64,000 bases of DNA from Glutamicibacter sp. JL.03c (GTDB taxonomy: Bacteria > Actinomycetota > Actinomycetes > Actinomycetales > Micrococcaceae). The notes under the pieces are model-generated. The model worked only from the letters and a program-made list of their open reading frames with translations. It searched no databases and was not told the origin of the DNA. Shown here piece after piece: positions 35,256-44,973 of the stretch. Numbering within the stretch: the first letter of the stretch is position 1; every line of letters starts with the position of its first letter. Where the stretch lies: positions 2,046,001 through 2,110,000 of the forward strand of contig NZ_CP107575.1 of the NCBI RefSeq assembly GCF_025854375.1, written 5' to 3'. The translations under genes were made by a program, and so were the position numbers.

Positions 35256-35729
35256 ATGACTGACTTCGCTCAACCAGCCCGCCGCACCGTCATGTGCGCC
35301 TCGGCCGCTCTTGGTTCTGCCGCACTGCTGACCGCCTGTGGCGATGGTCATTCCGAGGCGCAAGTTCCCGAAGCTTCTCCAGTTCCATCGGCCAGCGGAA
35401 ACGGCCAGGCAGTTATGGACCTGGCCGAATTGGAAGTTGGCGCACGAGCCACCGTCCAGGCAAAGCATCCGACCGGCGCTGAAATTCCTGTCCTGCTGTT
35501 CCGCCCAGACGAGAAGACTGTCTTGGCCTATTCGAGCGTTTGCACCCACCAAGGCTGCGTCGTGACAACCAAATCTACGCAGGAAGACTTTTTCTGCGCC
35601 TGCCATGGATCGCGTTTTAAGCCTGCAGACGGGACGGTGACTGATGGCCCGGCCATCGCTCCCCTCGCCCGCTATGCAACCGAAATCAACAACGGCAAGA
35701 TTATCGTCTTCGTCACCGATTCGAAATAG
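35256..35729 (+). CDS. Rieske (2Fe-2S) lipoprotein
   Basis: A 157-residue exported iron-sulfur protein. The N-terminus has a twin arginine (ARRTVM, residues 8-13) and a lipobox LTAC with Cys28, implying Tat export followed by lipid anchoring. The Rieske ligands are CTHQGC and CHGSRF, with GTVTDGPAIAPL between cluster and C-terminus. It stands alone, without cytochrome b or oxygenase partners, so the electron partner is unknown. The ATG at 35256 is chosen by the signal peptide. Confidence 0.88.
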   Translation: MTDFAQPARRTVMCASAALGSAALLTACGDGHSEAQVPEASPVPSASGNGQAVMDLAELEVGARATVQAKHPTGAEIPVLLFRPDEKTVLAYSSVCTHQGCVVTTKSTQEDFFCACHGSRFKPADGTVTDGPAIAPLARYATEINNGKIIVFVTDSK

Positions 35730-35754
35730 GTCGGATAGTCCGCTGAACACAGCA

Positions 35755-35791
35755 AGAGGCTGCAATCCCTTGTATTGGGATTGCAGCCTCT
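35755..35791. terminator. Bidirectional terminator between Rieske and aldo/keto reductase genes
   Basis: A perfect 15-bp stem (AGAGGCTGCAATCCC and complement) with loop TTGTATT, in a convergent gap of 80 bp. Confidence 0.85.
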
Positions 35792-35809
35792 CGTTATGAG
35801 CAACAGCGT

Positions 35810-36784
35810 CTAGAAGAGCGCAACCTTCTGCGGAGCCGGGAAAATGGAATCCAGCTCGGCGCGTTCCTCGTCGGTGGGTACCCAACGCACTGCCTGCGCA
35901 TTCATCTGGATTTGTTCAGGACGGGTGGCTCCGGCAATGACCGAAGCCACTGGCTGCTGGGCTGCAAGCCAAGAGAAAGCCAATTCGATCGGCGCCAAAT
36001 CCCGTTCAGCGGCAAACTGCGCAAAACGATCCAGCTGTTCGAAATCCGAGGTCTCCACCAACTGCTGGCGAGCATGGGTCAAGCGGCTTCCTTCAGGCGC
36101 GAAGCCCTTGGAGTACTTTCCAGTCAGCAATCCGTTGGCCAATGGGAAGTACGGCAGGACGCCCAAGCCGAATTCGCGAGCCGCCGGCAGAACTTCCAGT
36201 TCCGCACGCCGGTCAATGAGATTGTAGTGATTCTGCGCCGAGACGAATCGCTCGGTGCCAAGCTCACGGGCTACATATTCGGCTTGCGCGATTTGCCAAC
36301 CGGCACGGTTCGAATGGCCGATATAGCGGACCTTGCCGCTGGTGACCAGATCATCCAAGGCACGCAGGGTCTCATCGATCGGCGTGTTCGGATCAGGGGT
36401 GTGGAACTGGTACAGGTCGATGTGCTCGGTACCCAGCCGCTTCAAGGAAGCTTCCACGGCCTTCATGATGTACCGGCGGGAACCGCGTGCGTTGAAGTCC
36501 GGCCCATTGGCTCCGCTGACATCCATGCCGAATTTGGTGGCGAGAACGATGTCCTCGCGGTTCTTGCCCAAAGCCTTACCCAGCCGCTGCTCCGAGAGCC
36601 CGGCGGTCTTGCCGTAGTTATCAGCGACGTCGAAAAACGTGATGCCTGCATCCAATGCGGCGTGGACCACCGCGTCGGTGCCCTCCTGGGACTCAGTGGC
36701 GGTGCCGGTTCGGCCCAAATTATTGCAGCCCAAACCTACGACGGAAACGCTCAATCCACTGTGGCCAAGTTGACGGAATTCCAT
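35810..36784 (-). CDS. Aldo/keto reductase
   Basis: A 324-residue NADPH-dependent oxidoreductase with the (beta/alpha)8 fold. The tetrad is visible: Asp/Tyr in FFDVADNYGKTAGLSE, Lys in LATKFGMD, and His in LYQFHTPDP. The C-terminal cofactor loop reads VIAGATRPEQI. It resembles the YghZ/Tas-like subfamily active on aldehydes. The ATG at 36784 has GAGG close upstream; a GTG two codons earlier is the alternative. Physiological substrate unknown. Confidence 0.88.
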   Translation of the reverse strand: MEFRQLGHSGLSVSVVGLGCNNLGRTGTATESQEGTDAVVHAALDAGITFFDVADNYGKTAGLSEQRLGKALGKNREDIVLATKFGMDVSGANGPDFNARGSRRYIMKAVEASLKRLGTEHIDLYQFHTPDPNTPIDETLRALDDLVTSGKVRYIGHSNRAGWQIAQAEYVARELGTERFVSAQNHYNLIDRRAELEVLPAAREFGLGVLPYFPLANGLLTGKYSKGFAPEGSRLTHARQQLVETSDFEQLDRFAQFAAERDLAPIELAFSWLAAQQPVASVIAGATRPEQIQMNAQAVRWVPTDEERAELDSIFPAPQKVALF

Positions 36785-36889
36785 ATACACCTCACTGTTT
36801 TTCCTTCGCCGCTTTTCTGAGCGACCTTATACCCCTAGGCTATCGGTTAGGCCCCGTGGCCGAAGAGTTAAAGACACAATTCACTGCAT

Positions 36890-36903
36890 TGCATATTTAT
36901 CCA
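36890..36903 (+). promoter_or_regulatory. ArgR-type operator (ARG box) upstream of argG
   Basis: TGCATATTTATCCA matches the symmetrical ARG-box form TGCATAWWTATGCA except one base in the right half. It ends 13 bases before the argG start, close to the binding site AGGA. An ArgR repressor with arginine would block expression from here. Matches known biology of arginine genes; not tested. Confidence 0.6.
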
Positions 36904-36907
36904 TTAG

Positions 36908-38344
<1,437 letters not shown>

Positions 38345-38366
38345 GGTCTGTTGCTAGATAAACGCT

Positions 38367-38406
38367 GACCGGCGCTACTTCTCAGGAAGTAGCGCCGGTC
38401 TTTTTG
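38367..38406 (+). terminator. Terminator after argG
   Basis: A 14-bp perfect stem GACCGGCGCTACTT / AAGTAGCGCCGGTC with a short loop, followed by TTTTTG. A strong intrinsic terminator. Confidence 0.9.
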
Positions 38407-38556
38407 CATATGAGCTCAGTTCTCGGCGGAAGAATCCGTTTAGAGCGGTAAGGGACTGCAACGCCATGATGAATCCGTTGGCAATTCCGGCGACAGCTTG
38501 AGCCAGTCCCCACAAACCGCGCCTCATGCGCTCGCGTTTGGCAGGTTGGGGTTGTT

Positions 38557-38901
38557 CTACCAGGATCTCGCTTCCAGCAAGGCTAACAGCGGGCTGATAG
38601 CGAGGGTGAAGCCAACCAGCGAAACCATGTGCAGGATCAAACGGACCCGTGCACCTAGCTTGGAGTTAACCGGTGGCAAGTTGAATCCATGCTCGACGAT
38701 CCACGCCGCAACGGCTACCAGCACACCGGTCAAGGCTAACTGCGCCGGCGCAACACCTGAGAATAATGACGCAATCCCAATGCCGATAATGGCAGCAATA
38801 AAGGCCTGAAATACGAGATGAAGCGGCGTGCGCGTTGCTCCCATTTGCGGCGATTTGCGAGGGGCTCCGGGAGTTTCATCCCGATCTTCCTGAGGAATCA
38901 T
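38557..38901 (-). CDS. Small hypothetical membrane protein
   Basis: A 114-residue protein with a charged N-terminus and about three hydrophobic segments (approximately 27-48, 52-69 and 86-108). I recognise no family. It is the last gene of a minus-strand run, 13 bp after a GNAT gene. Directly after its stop another frame (38375-38527) looks partly coding; see findings. Confidence 0.6.
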   Translation of the reverse strand: MIPQEDRDETPGAPRKSPQMGATRTPLHLVFQAFIAAIIGIGIASLFSGVAPAQLALTGVLVAVAAWIVEHGFNLPPVNSKLGARVRLILHMVSLVGFTLAISPLLALLEARSW

Positions 38902-38914
38902 GTCTCCTATTTTC

Positions 38915-39403
38915 CTATATCAATTCTGCCGTTGAGTTCCCGGCTGCGCCGGTAAGATCCTTGCGGAGCAATACACCGCTGCCCCCGGTAAACCAAACGG
39001 ATCCGAAGTGGTCGGCCCTGGCTATTTCCTTGAAACCGAAGGATGCCTGCAAGCGTAGTGATTCGCTATTCCGCGCGTTGACAACGCACCAGGCCTGCTG
39101 CGCCCTCTCAGCGATCCAGGCCAGTCGTGCAGCCGTCAGCCGTGACGCATATCCGCGTTGTTGGAATTCGTGGGCGATTTCGACGCCTGAAAGGTAGTAC
39201 CCTGCAGGAGCGTAATTATCTTGGGGTTCCCACCAGGCCGCTCGGCCCCAACCGATGAGACGCCCACCTTCGTCCTTGAGCACCAGCTGGCATTCCTCAT
39301 CCCCGAAGTGAGATGGTTCCGAGGAACGTCCCATTGATCTGGAGAGCAGACGAATGGCTTCATGGTCTAAAGCCTTCATGGGCACTGGCTCAAAGGCACG
39401 CAT
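38915..39403 (-). CDS. GNAT-family acetyltransferase
   Basis: A 162-residue acetyltransferase with the GNAT core: GVEIAHEFQQRGYASRLTAARLAW provides the acetyl-CoA loop (Q/RxxGxA-type) and VNARNSESLRLQASFGF the substrate side. Substrate unknown. It is only 6 bp downstream of the next gene upstream, so cotranscribed with it. Confidence 0.82.
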   Translation of the reverse strand: MRAFEPVPMKALDHEAIRLLSRSMGRSSEPSHFGDEECQLVLKDEGGRLIGWGRAAWWEPQDNYAPAGYYLSGVEIAHEFQQRGYASRLTAARLAWIAERAQQAWCVVNARNSESLRLQASFGFKEIARADHFGSVWFTGGSGVLLRKDLTGAAGNSTAELI

Positions 39404-39409
39404 TGTTGC

Positions 39410-39979
39410 TTAGTCCAGGGTCATTGGCTTTGGCGGCAGAGGATGAACGCTCTTGATCTTCCCTGGAGTTGCGTACTCGGCGGTGCCAATGCTCATCTTG
39501 GTGAAATCCAACTTCGCTTCGCGGATGCAGGTCTTGATTGCGGCCACGGCAAGCTTTGGAGCAGGAGTCAGGATGCGGATGTTCAGCTTGCGCGGTGCGA
39601 AGTCACTCGATTCCACGGTGCCCAAGCCGCGCCAAGCCAGATGACCGGTCAATGCCTCCTTGGCTTTCTTCTCCAAGTAGCGATCGCGTTCGGTACCCGA
39701 CGCCGACTTCAACGAGTACTGCACGATGACCCACGACTGGTCTTCGTTCTGGATTTCGGCGTAGCCCTCGTCGGAGCATGCCTGCAGGAATCCTGCAAAC
39801 AACTCGTCGGCACGGTCGTTATCAACGTCCTGAACGTCGCTAGTGGTGGACATGTGTCCCACGCTGCCGTGGTTGATGACGAACTGGCCTACTTCTTCAT
39901 CTTCAAATTGCTGGAACCACGCTTCACGGAAGTGAAGTACGTTTTTCTCGTCCAAACGGTAAGTGCGAATAATCGCCAT
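39410..39979 (-). CDS. Hypothetical protein near dxs
   Basis: A 189-residue soluble protein starting MAIIRTYRLDEKNVLHFREAWFQQFEDEEVGQFVINHGSVG. It has alternating hydrophobic/charged patterns, a YSLKSASGTERDRYLEKKAKEALTGHLAWRGLG helix region and a KLNIRILTPAPKLAVAAIKTCIREAKLD stretch that looks like a small alpha/beta domain. I do not recognise a family. It lies between a DUF402 gene (42 bp) and a GNAT gene (6 bp). Confidence 0.7.
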   Translation of the reverse strand: MAIIRTYRLDEKNVLHFREAWFQQFEDEEVGQFVINHGSVGHMSTTSDVQDVDNDRADELFAGFLQACSDEGYAEIQNEDQSWVIVQYSLKSASGTERDRYLEKKAKEALTGHLAWRGLGTVESSDFAPRKLNIRILTPAPKLAVAAIKTCIREAKLDFTKMSIGTAEYATPGKIKSVHPLPPKPMTLD

Positions 39980-40021
39980 CGGTTTCCCTTTACAGGTCAG
40001 TGGAACAATGAGGTGCTGGGT

Positions 40022-40612
40022 CTATGCGTGGTGCAGCTGATTGGCTTGATCCAGCCAATGCTGTCGGTGCGAATGGTTGAATGGAGGTTCGTCCCGATGT
40101 ACTGCATCAAGCAGTGTGTCGCTCGCTGCCCGAATCTCGGCTTTGAGTTCCTCGGGATAGCCCATGGACACGCCGTGTTCGGCGAATTCGTCTTCGTCGT
40201 CGAGAAAGGTTCCACGGCTTCGAGACCGGATGACATCAAGGTCAAGATCCACCGAGTTCACTTCCCAGCCGCCCTGCTGCAATGGACGCCATCCGACGCC
40301 AAGGGACAAATCGATGTACACATCAAAATCGTCAGCGGGATCCGCATAAAGGGTGGCGACCCATGACCCTTCAAGGGGAATGAGGCACAGTGCGTTGGTC
40401 CGGGCCAGATGCGCGGCCCCAGGCCTCGCGACCAGTGATCCTGCCGGCTGGTGCAGCCAGTGGCCGTACTGGTCGCTTCCAAGGTAAAAGCCCGGAACCA
40501 CCCAGTGGGGCAGCCCGTTGTATTTCCATGCGCGGGCCACCACCAGGGCACCGACACTGATGTCCTCAGGATTGCGTGGAAGATCTACGGGGAATCCGTG
40601 CAGGTTGCTCAT
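40022..40612 (-). CDS. DUF402 domain protein
   Basis: A 196-residue DUF402-type protein, the family that includes FomD and nucleoside diphosphate phosphatases in some bacteria. The conserved part is [47 protein letters not shown], with the carboxylates expected to bind divalent metal. Its ATG overlaps the dxs stop (ATGA), so it is coupled to dxs. The exact substrate is unknown. Confidence 0.8.
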   Translation of the reverse strand: MSNLHGFPVDLPRNPEDISVGALVVARAWKYNGLPHWVVPGFYLGSDQYGHWLHQPAGSLVARPGAAHLARTNALCLIPLEGSWVATLYADPADDFDVYIDLSLGVGWRPLQQGGWEVNSVDLDLDVIRSRSRGTFLDDEDEFAEHGVSMGYPEELKAEIRAASDTLLDAVHRDEPPFNHSHRQHWLDQANQLHHA

Positions 40613-42576
40613 AGCTTGGGAATCTGTCCCGTGGGCAGATCCTGGCCCGGCAACGGTCGAGCGAACGGAACCTTGGTGCCAAGTACCTGTGCGAGGGTAT
40701 CGCGAGCTACCTGCTGCGCGGTCAGTCCGACTCGTTCAAGCACCTCGGAGCGTGAGCCGTGCGCCAGGAATTCAGTTGGCAGCCCCACTTCGTTCAGTGC
40801 GGTGTCAACACCTGCCGCGCGCATTTCAGTGCGCAGGCGCGATCCGACGCCGCCTGCCCGTACGCCGTCTTCGATGCACACGACGATGCGGTGCCGTGCA
40901 GCCAGGGAGATGACGGACTTCGGCATTGGCAGCACCCAGCGCGGATCCACGACTGTTACTGATACGCCCTGGCTGTTCAGCCGCTGGGCTACGTCCAGGG
41001 ACAATTCGCTCATGGCGCCGACGGATACGATCAACACGTCCGGTGCAGCCCGATCACCCAAGCGAGCCAATACGTCGACACCATCTGGCAAGCGATCGAC
41101 CGCATCAATGGGTTCGCCGACGGAACCCTTGGAAAAGCGAACGACGCTCGGCGCATCGTTGATATCCAGCGCCTCGCGCAGTTCTTCGCGGAGTCGGGCG
41201 GCATCGCGTGGCGCAGCCAAATGCAGATTCGGCACGATCTGGGTCAAAGCCATATCCCACATGCCGTGGTGGCTGGCGCCATCTGGGCCGGTGACGCCTG
41301 CACGGTCAAGGACGATGGTCACCCCGGCCTTGTGCAGGGCGACGTCCATGAGCAGCTGGTCGAATGCGCGGTTGAGAAAGGTTGCATAGACACAGACCAC
41401 TGGGTGCAAACCGCCGAAGGCCAGGCCTGCCGCGGTAGTCATGGCGTGCTGCTCGGCGATGCCAACGTCGATCACGCGCTCAGGATGTTCCTGGGCCATT
41501 TTCTTCAGGCCCACAGGCTGCAACATGGCACCGGTGATGGCGACAATGTCGTCGCGCTCTTTGGCGACTTGCGCGATTTCCTCGCCGAAGACGCTGGTCC
41601 AGCTTTGCGCACTCGACTTCGAGACTGGAAGGCCGGTGACCGGGTCGATGATGCCCACGGCGTGGAACTGGTCAGCTTCGTCGGCGCGAGCAGGCGCGTA
41701 GCCGTGGCCTTTTTCGGTCAAGGCGTGCACGAGGACAGGGCCAGAATATTGCTTTGCCTGCTGCAAGGCTTCTTCAACGGCCCGCTGATCATGGCCGTCA
41801 ATGGGGCCAATGTACTTCAGCCCCAGATCCTCGAACAGGCCCTGTGGAGCCCACCAGTCCTTGATGCCCTTTTTGGTGGCATGGAGGGACTTGTAGGTGA
41901 ATCCGCCAATGGGACCCGAGCCCTTGAGCTTGTCCTTGAGCTTTTCCATCGCCGTTTCGTAGGCAGGATGCGTGCGGAACTTATCGAGCTGCTGCCGAAG
42001 GCCGGAGAGCTGGTTGGCCAAGCCGCCGATGGTTGGGGCATACGAGCGGCCGTTGTCGTTGACGACAATCACTGCTTTGCGGTCCTTGTCGGCCGCAATG
42101 TTGTTGACGGCTTCCCAAGCCATGCCACCGGTGAGGGCGCCATCGCCGACCAGTGCCACTGCATAACGGTCGTTGTTATGCGTGAGCTTGTTGGCGCGGG
42201 AGATGCCGTCAATCCACGACAGCGACGACGAAGCGTGGGAGGACTCGACCACGTCGTGTTCTGATTCGGCGCGGTCAGGGTAACCTGAGAGGCCGCCTTG
42301 CTGGCGAAGGGATTCGAAGTTCTGGCGTCCGGTGACGAGCTTGTGAACATATGACTGGTGGCCGGTGTCGAAGACGATGGAGTCTTGTGGCGAGTCAAAT
42401 ACGCGGTGGATGCCCAAAGTCAGTTCAACGACGCCGAGGTTGGGTCCTAGGTGGCCGCCTGTGCGCGCCACGTTGTCGATGAGGAAAGTGCGGATTTCGT
42501 CCGCGAGCTCATGAAGTTGTTCCAGGGTCAGCGCCCGCAGATCGCTTGGTTTTTTGATGGTCTTCAGCAAAGACAC
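40609..42576 (-). CDS. dxs: 1-deoxy-D-xylulose-5-phosphate synthase
   Basis: The first and rate-limiting step of the MEP isoprenoid pathway: pyruvate plus glyceraldehyde-3-phosphate give DXP with thiamine diphosphate. The 655 residues include [13 protein letters not shown], the TPP-binding [13 protein letters not shown], and [18 protein letters not shown] of the transketolase pyrimidine domain. GTG start at 42576 with AAAGGGG about 8 bases upstream; the in-frame stretch upstream is not family-like. The stop overlaps the DUF402 gene. Confidence 0.96.
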   Translation of the reverse strand: MSLLKTIKKPSDLRALTLEQLHELADEIRTFLIDNVARTGGHLGPNLGVVELTLGIHRVFDSPQDSIVFDTGHQSYVHKLVTGRQNFESLRQQGGLSGYPDRAESEHDVVESSHASSSLSWIDGISRANKLTHNNDRYAVALVGDGALTGGMAWEAVNNIAADKDRKAVIVVNDNGRSYAPTIGGLANQLSGLRQQLDKFRTHPAYETAMEKLKDKLKGSGPIGGFTYKSLHATKKGIKDWWAPQGLFEDLGLKYIGPIDGHDQRAVEEALQQAKQYSGPVLVHALTEKGHGYAPARADEADQFHAVGIIDPVTGLPVSKSSAQSWTSVFGEEIAQVAKERDDIVAITGAMLQPVGLKKMAQEHPERVIDVGIAEQHAMTTAAGLAFGGLHPVVCVYATFLNRAFDQLLMDVALHKAGVTIVLDRAGVTGPDGASHHGMWDMALTQIVPNLHLAAPRDAARLREELREALDINDAPSVVRFSKGSVGEPIDAVDRLPDGVDVLARLGDRAAPDVLIVSVGAMSELSLDVAQRLNSQGVSVTVVDPRWVLPMPKSVISLAARHRIVVCIEDGVRAGGVGSRLRTEMRAAGVDTALNEVGLPTEFLAHGSRSEVLERVGLTAQQVARDTLAQVLGTKVPFARPLPGQDLPTGQIPKL

Positions 42577-42740
42577 GTTCGTCCCCTTTACAAATTCGCC
42601 CGTGGTGGCCGTGAACCCATGCGAAATACTTAGTTTACCCCGTTGGAAGCTTCTCCTATTATCCGCCACTGCCGCAGATAGCGCGAATTTCTGGGCAATG
42701 ACCTTCAATACCGCGCACCATGTTGATGTACAGCGCGTAG

Positions 42741-43598
42741 CTATTCGAACCTCGCCAGCGCCTCGTGGATCATCTGGTGCCCTTGCGCCTCAAACTCATC
42801 GTCGCCGACTTCGTATGCCCAGATCGCTGTGCCGATCGCTTCCCGCAATAACATGATCGACCACGCCGGTTCCTGCCGAGGATCTTCGCCGTATCCTGCT
42901 AGGAATGCTGATTCCAGTGCTGGGAGTCCTTTGAACTGTTGGCTGGCCAATCTTGCGAGGTCGCTGGCGGCCGGACGGAAATCGAACCTTCCAAAATCGA
43001 TGACGCGCAGGCGCCCTTCTTCGACTAGCCAGTTTCGTGGTTGCCAATCCCCGTGGGTCGGTACAAGGGCAACGGCTTGTGGAACGTATGCATCTAAGAT
43101 GCGTACCATCTGCTGGCAATGACTCCGGCTAATCCGATGTTGCAGCGACAATAGGTGACGGAATTTTTCGGTCAAACGCGACTCGTAGTGATGGTCGAGG
43201 TGCTGGGCTTGTTGATGGAAGACCTTCAGCGCGACCCCGGCTTGATGGTAGATGCCGGAACTATATTCGTGGCGTGTACCCACACATAGTGTGCCCGGTA
43301 GATACTCCAACAGGATCAAACGCAGCTGTTCGTCATGGAACAACATACCCGCAGCGAGACCATGAGATTTCAAGGAGCCTGTATAGCGTCGGTGCGCCTG
43401 TAGTTCTCGAGAAATATGGTGGTTTCCCGCTCCCCCAGTTTTGAGAATGATGTCGCGCTGATCCGACCGCAGATGGAGAACCCTTGTGTCGGTGAGATTC
43501 CACGAAAGGTCGCGAATAACCTCAACATTGCCCAACCAAATACGAACCTGTGCTGCTTGTTCAGTGGTTAGATACTTCGCAAGATCACCGACCGTCAT
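42741..43598 (-). CDS. Aminoglycoside phosphotransferase-like kinase
   Basis: A 285-residue APH-fold protein. The catalytic loop [13 protein letters not shown] (Asp and Asn) and the metal-binding VIDFGRFDF are intact; the N-lobe Lys lies in DIILKTGG. The substrate could be a small metabolite; resistance function is not implied by the sequence. The ATG at 43598 has AAGGGG 5 bases upstream and overlaps the end of the preceding broken GNAT gene by 14 bases. Confidence 0.8.
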   Translation of the reverse strand: MTVGDLAKYLTTEQAAQVRIWLGNVEVIRDLSWNLTDTRVLHLRSDQRDIILKTGGAGNHHISRELQAHRRYTGSLKSHGLAAGMLFHDEQLRLILLEYLPGTLCVGTRHEYSSGIYHQAGVALKVFHQQAQHLDHHYESRLTEKFRHLLSLQHRISRSHCQQMVRILDAYVPQAVALVPTHGDWQPRNWLVEEGRLRVIDFGRFDFRPAASDLARLASQQFKGLPALESAFLAGYGEDPRQEPAWSIMLLREAIGTAIWAYEVGDDEFEAQGHQMIHEALARFE

Positions 43599-44163
43599 CA
43601 CGGCCCCTTTTCCCATCAGCATTGGCCGATGGCGCTAGAAAAACCACATGTTCAGGGCCGACATAGCCGTCGAACGAGCCGATTCGCTGCAGCCCCGATC
43701 GTTCGCATAGTCGTAGCGACGGAGTATTGCGCGGGTCGACAATGGCGAGAATTTCTGTAGCCACGATTCGTTCGGTGGCATAGTCAAGCACGATGCGGGC
43801 GGCTTTCGTGGCGCAGCCTTGTCCCTTGGCATCAGCGTGCAAATGCCAGCCAATCTCCCTGGGCTGACCCTCCAGGCCCATGCCGATCAACCGCGGCATT
43901 TGTTCGTTCATCGACTTGCCTCGCAGGTTAGCGACAGGCTCACCGCCATGGAACAGCGTTATGGCCCGCATACGTTGCCCATCTTCACGAACAGCGCGAC
44001 GTCGAACCATAGAGGCTGATGCTCGCTCAAGGGTCGTCATGGGCATTGCATCCGGTCCCAAATAATGCATGGTTTAGCTGCGCGATTCCAGATCAAGCAA
44101 GAACGCGGCACCTTCGGATTCCCCGGAGCGCAAGACCATACGCTGAGTGTGATGCTCGTTCAC
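43585..44163 (-). pseudogene. GNAT acetyltransferase disrupted by an in-frame stop
   Basis: Starting at the GTG at 44163, which has a good AGGA 7 bases upstream, the frame reads MNEHHTQRMVLRSGESEGA and continues to a TAA at 44074-44076 (codon 30). The same frame resumes directly with TMHYLGPDAMPMTTLE and runs to 43585 with a normal GNAT core (EIGWHLHADAKGQGCATKAARI; NTPSLRLCERSGL). The N-terminal 29 residues look like a usual GNAT start, so one nonsense change appears to split an intact gene. Reinitiation at the ATG at 44070 would give 161 residues lacking the first strand. Confidence 0.72.
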
Positions 44164-44244
44164 AGGTGATCCTTTCTCGCCAGTATATGGCCCATGGGGC
44201 GAAGTTCATCCGCGGAGTGCATATCGGACGGCTACGCTAAATAC

Positions 44245-44868
44245 ATGGAACCGAGGCAAGCAGCAGATTCCGCAGCCCGGCGCTATTCCTCTCTGGCCGA
44301 AGCATATATCGAGCTTTTCGGACGTGTCGAGCAAACTGACGCAGCAGATCAGGAACTGATCGCCCAGTGGGCCCAGGAACTGAGAGGACCGGTTCTGGAT
44401 GCAGGGTGCGGCCCAGGACAATGGACGCACCTCATTTCCGGGCCTGGTCGCCCTGGCACCGGCGTGGATTTGGTGCCCGAATTCCTGGAACACGCCAAGT
44501 CCAGCTACCCGGATTGCACTTTCCAGCAGGCAGATATGGCTTCCTTGCCCTTCCCGGATGATAGTTTTTCCGGGGTCTTGGCATGGTATTCGATCATCCA
44601 CACTCCACCAGAAGACCTGCCGTCAATTCTGAGTTCACTGACGAGGGTCCTGAAGCCAGGCGGAGACTTATTGGTGGGCTTTTTCGCAGCCGAGAAGATC
44701 CAGCCCTTCGAGCACAAAGTGGCTCCGGCGTGGTACTGGCCTGTCGCGGAATTGTCCGATCTTATGGCCAATGCAGGTTTTACCATCGTAGATCACTCAA
44801 CACGGGATCGCGCCGGGGCCCGGCGCCACGGGCAGATCATGGCACGGCTCGAAAGCTGGCGTCGCTGA
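44245..44868 (+). CDS. Class I SAM-dependent methyltransferase
   Basis: A 207-residue methyltransferase of the Methyltransf_11 type. Motif I is VLDAGCGPGQWT (about residue 50), with GVDLVPEF as the acidic strand, QADMASLPFPDDSFSGVLAWYSIIH as motif II/III, and LKPGGDLLVGFF. Substrate unknown. The ATG at 44245 follows the usual family start; an in-frame codon at 44194 is less likely. Divergent from the broken GNAT gene. Confidence 0.87.
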   Translation: MEPRQAADSAARRYSSLAEAYIELFGRVEQTDAADQELIAQWAQELRGPVLDAGCGPGQWTHLISGPGRPGTGVDLVPEFLEHAKSSYPDCTFQQADMASLPFPDDSFSGVLAWYSIIHTPPEDLPSILSSLTRVLKPGGDLLVGFFAAEKIQPFEHKVAPAWYWPVAELSDLMANAGFTIVDHSTRDRAGARRHGQIMARLESWRR

Positions 44869-44878
44869 GGGATTAAGC

Positions 44879-44918
44879 AGAAATGAGGCCGAAGGCTAAT
44901 GCCTTGGGCCTCATTTCT
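44879..44918. terminator. Bidirectional terminator between methyltransferase gene and acnA
   Basis: A two-part hairpin: outer stem AGAAATGAGGCC / GGCCTCATTTCT and inner AAGGC / GCCTT with loop TAAT, the two separated by single unpaired G residues. It lies in the convergent gap. Confidence 0.85.
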
Positions 44919-44973
44919 CAGGGTGTTGCGTAACTACCTGAAAGTCACTCCGACAGGTGCCGGGGTGGTTCTA

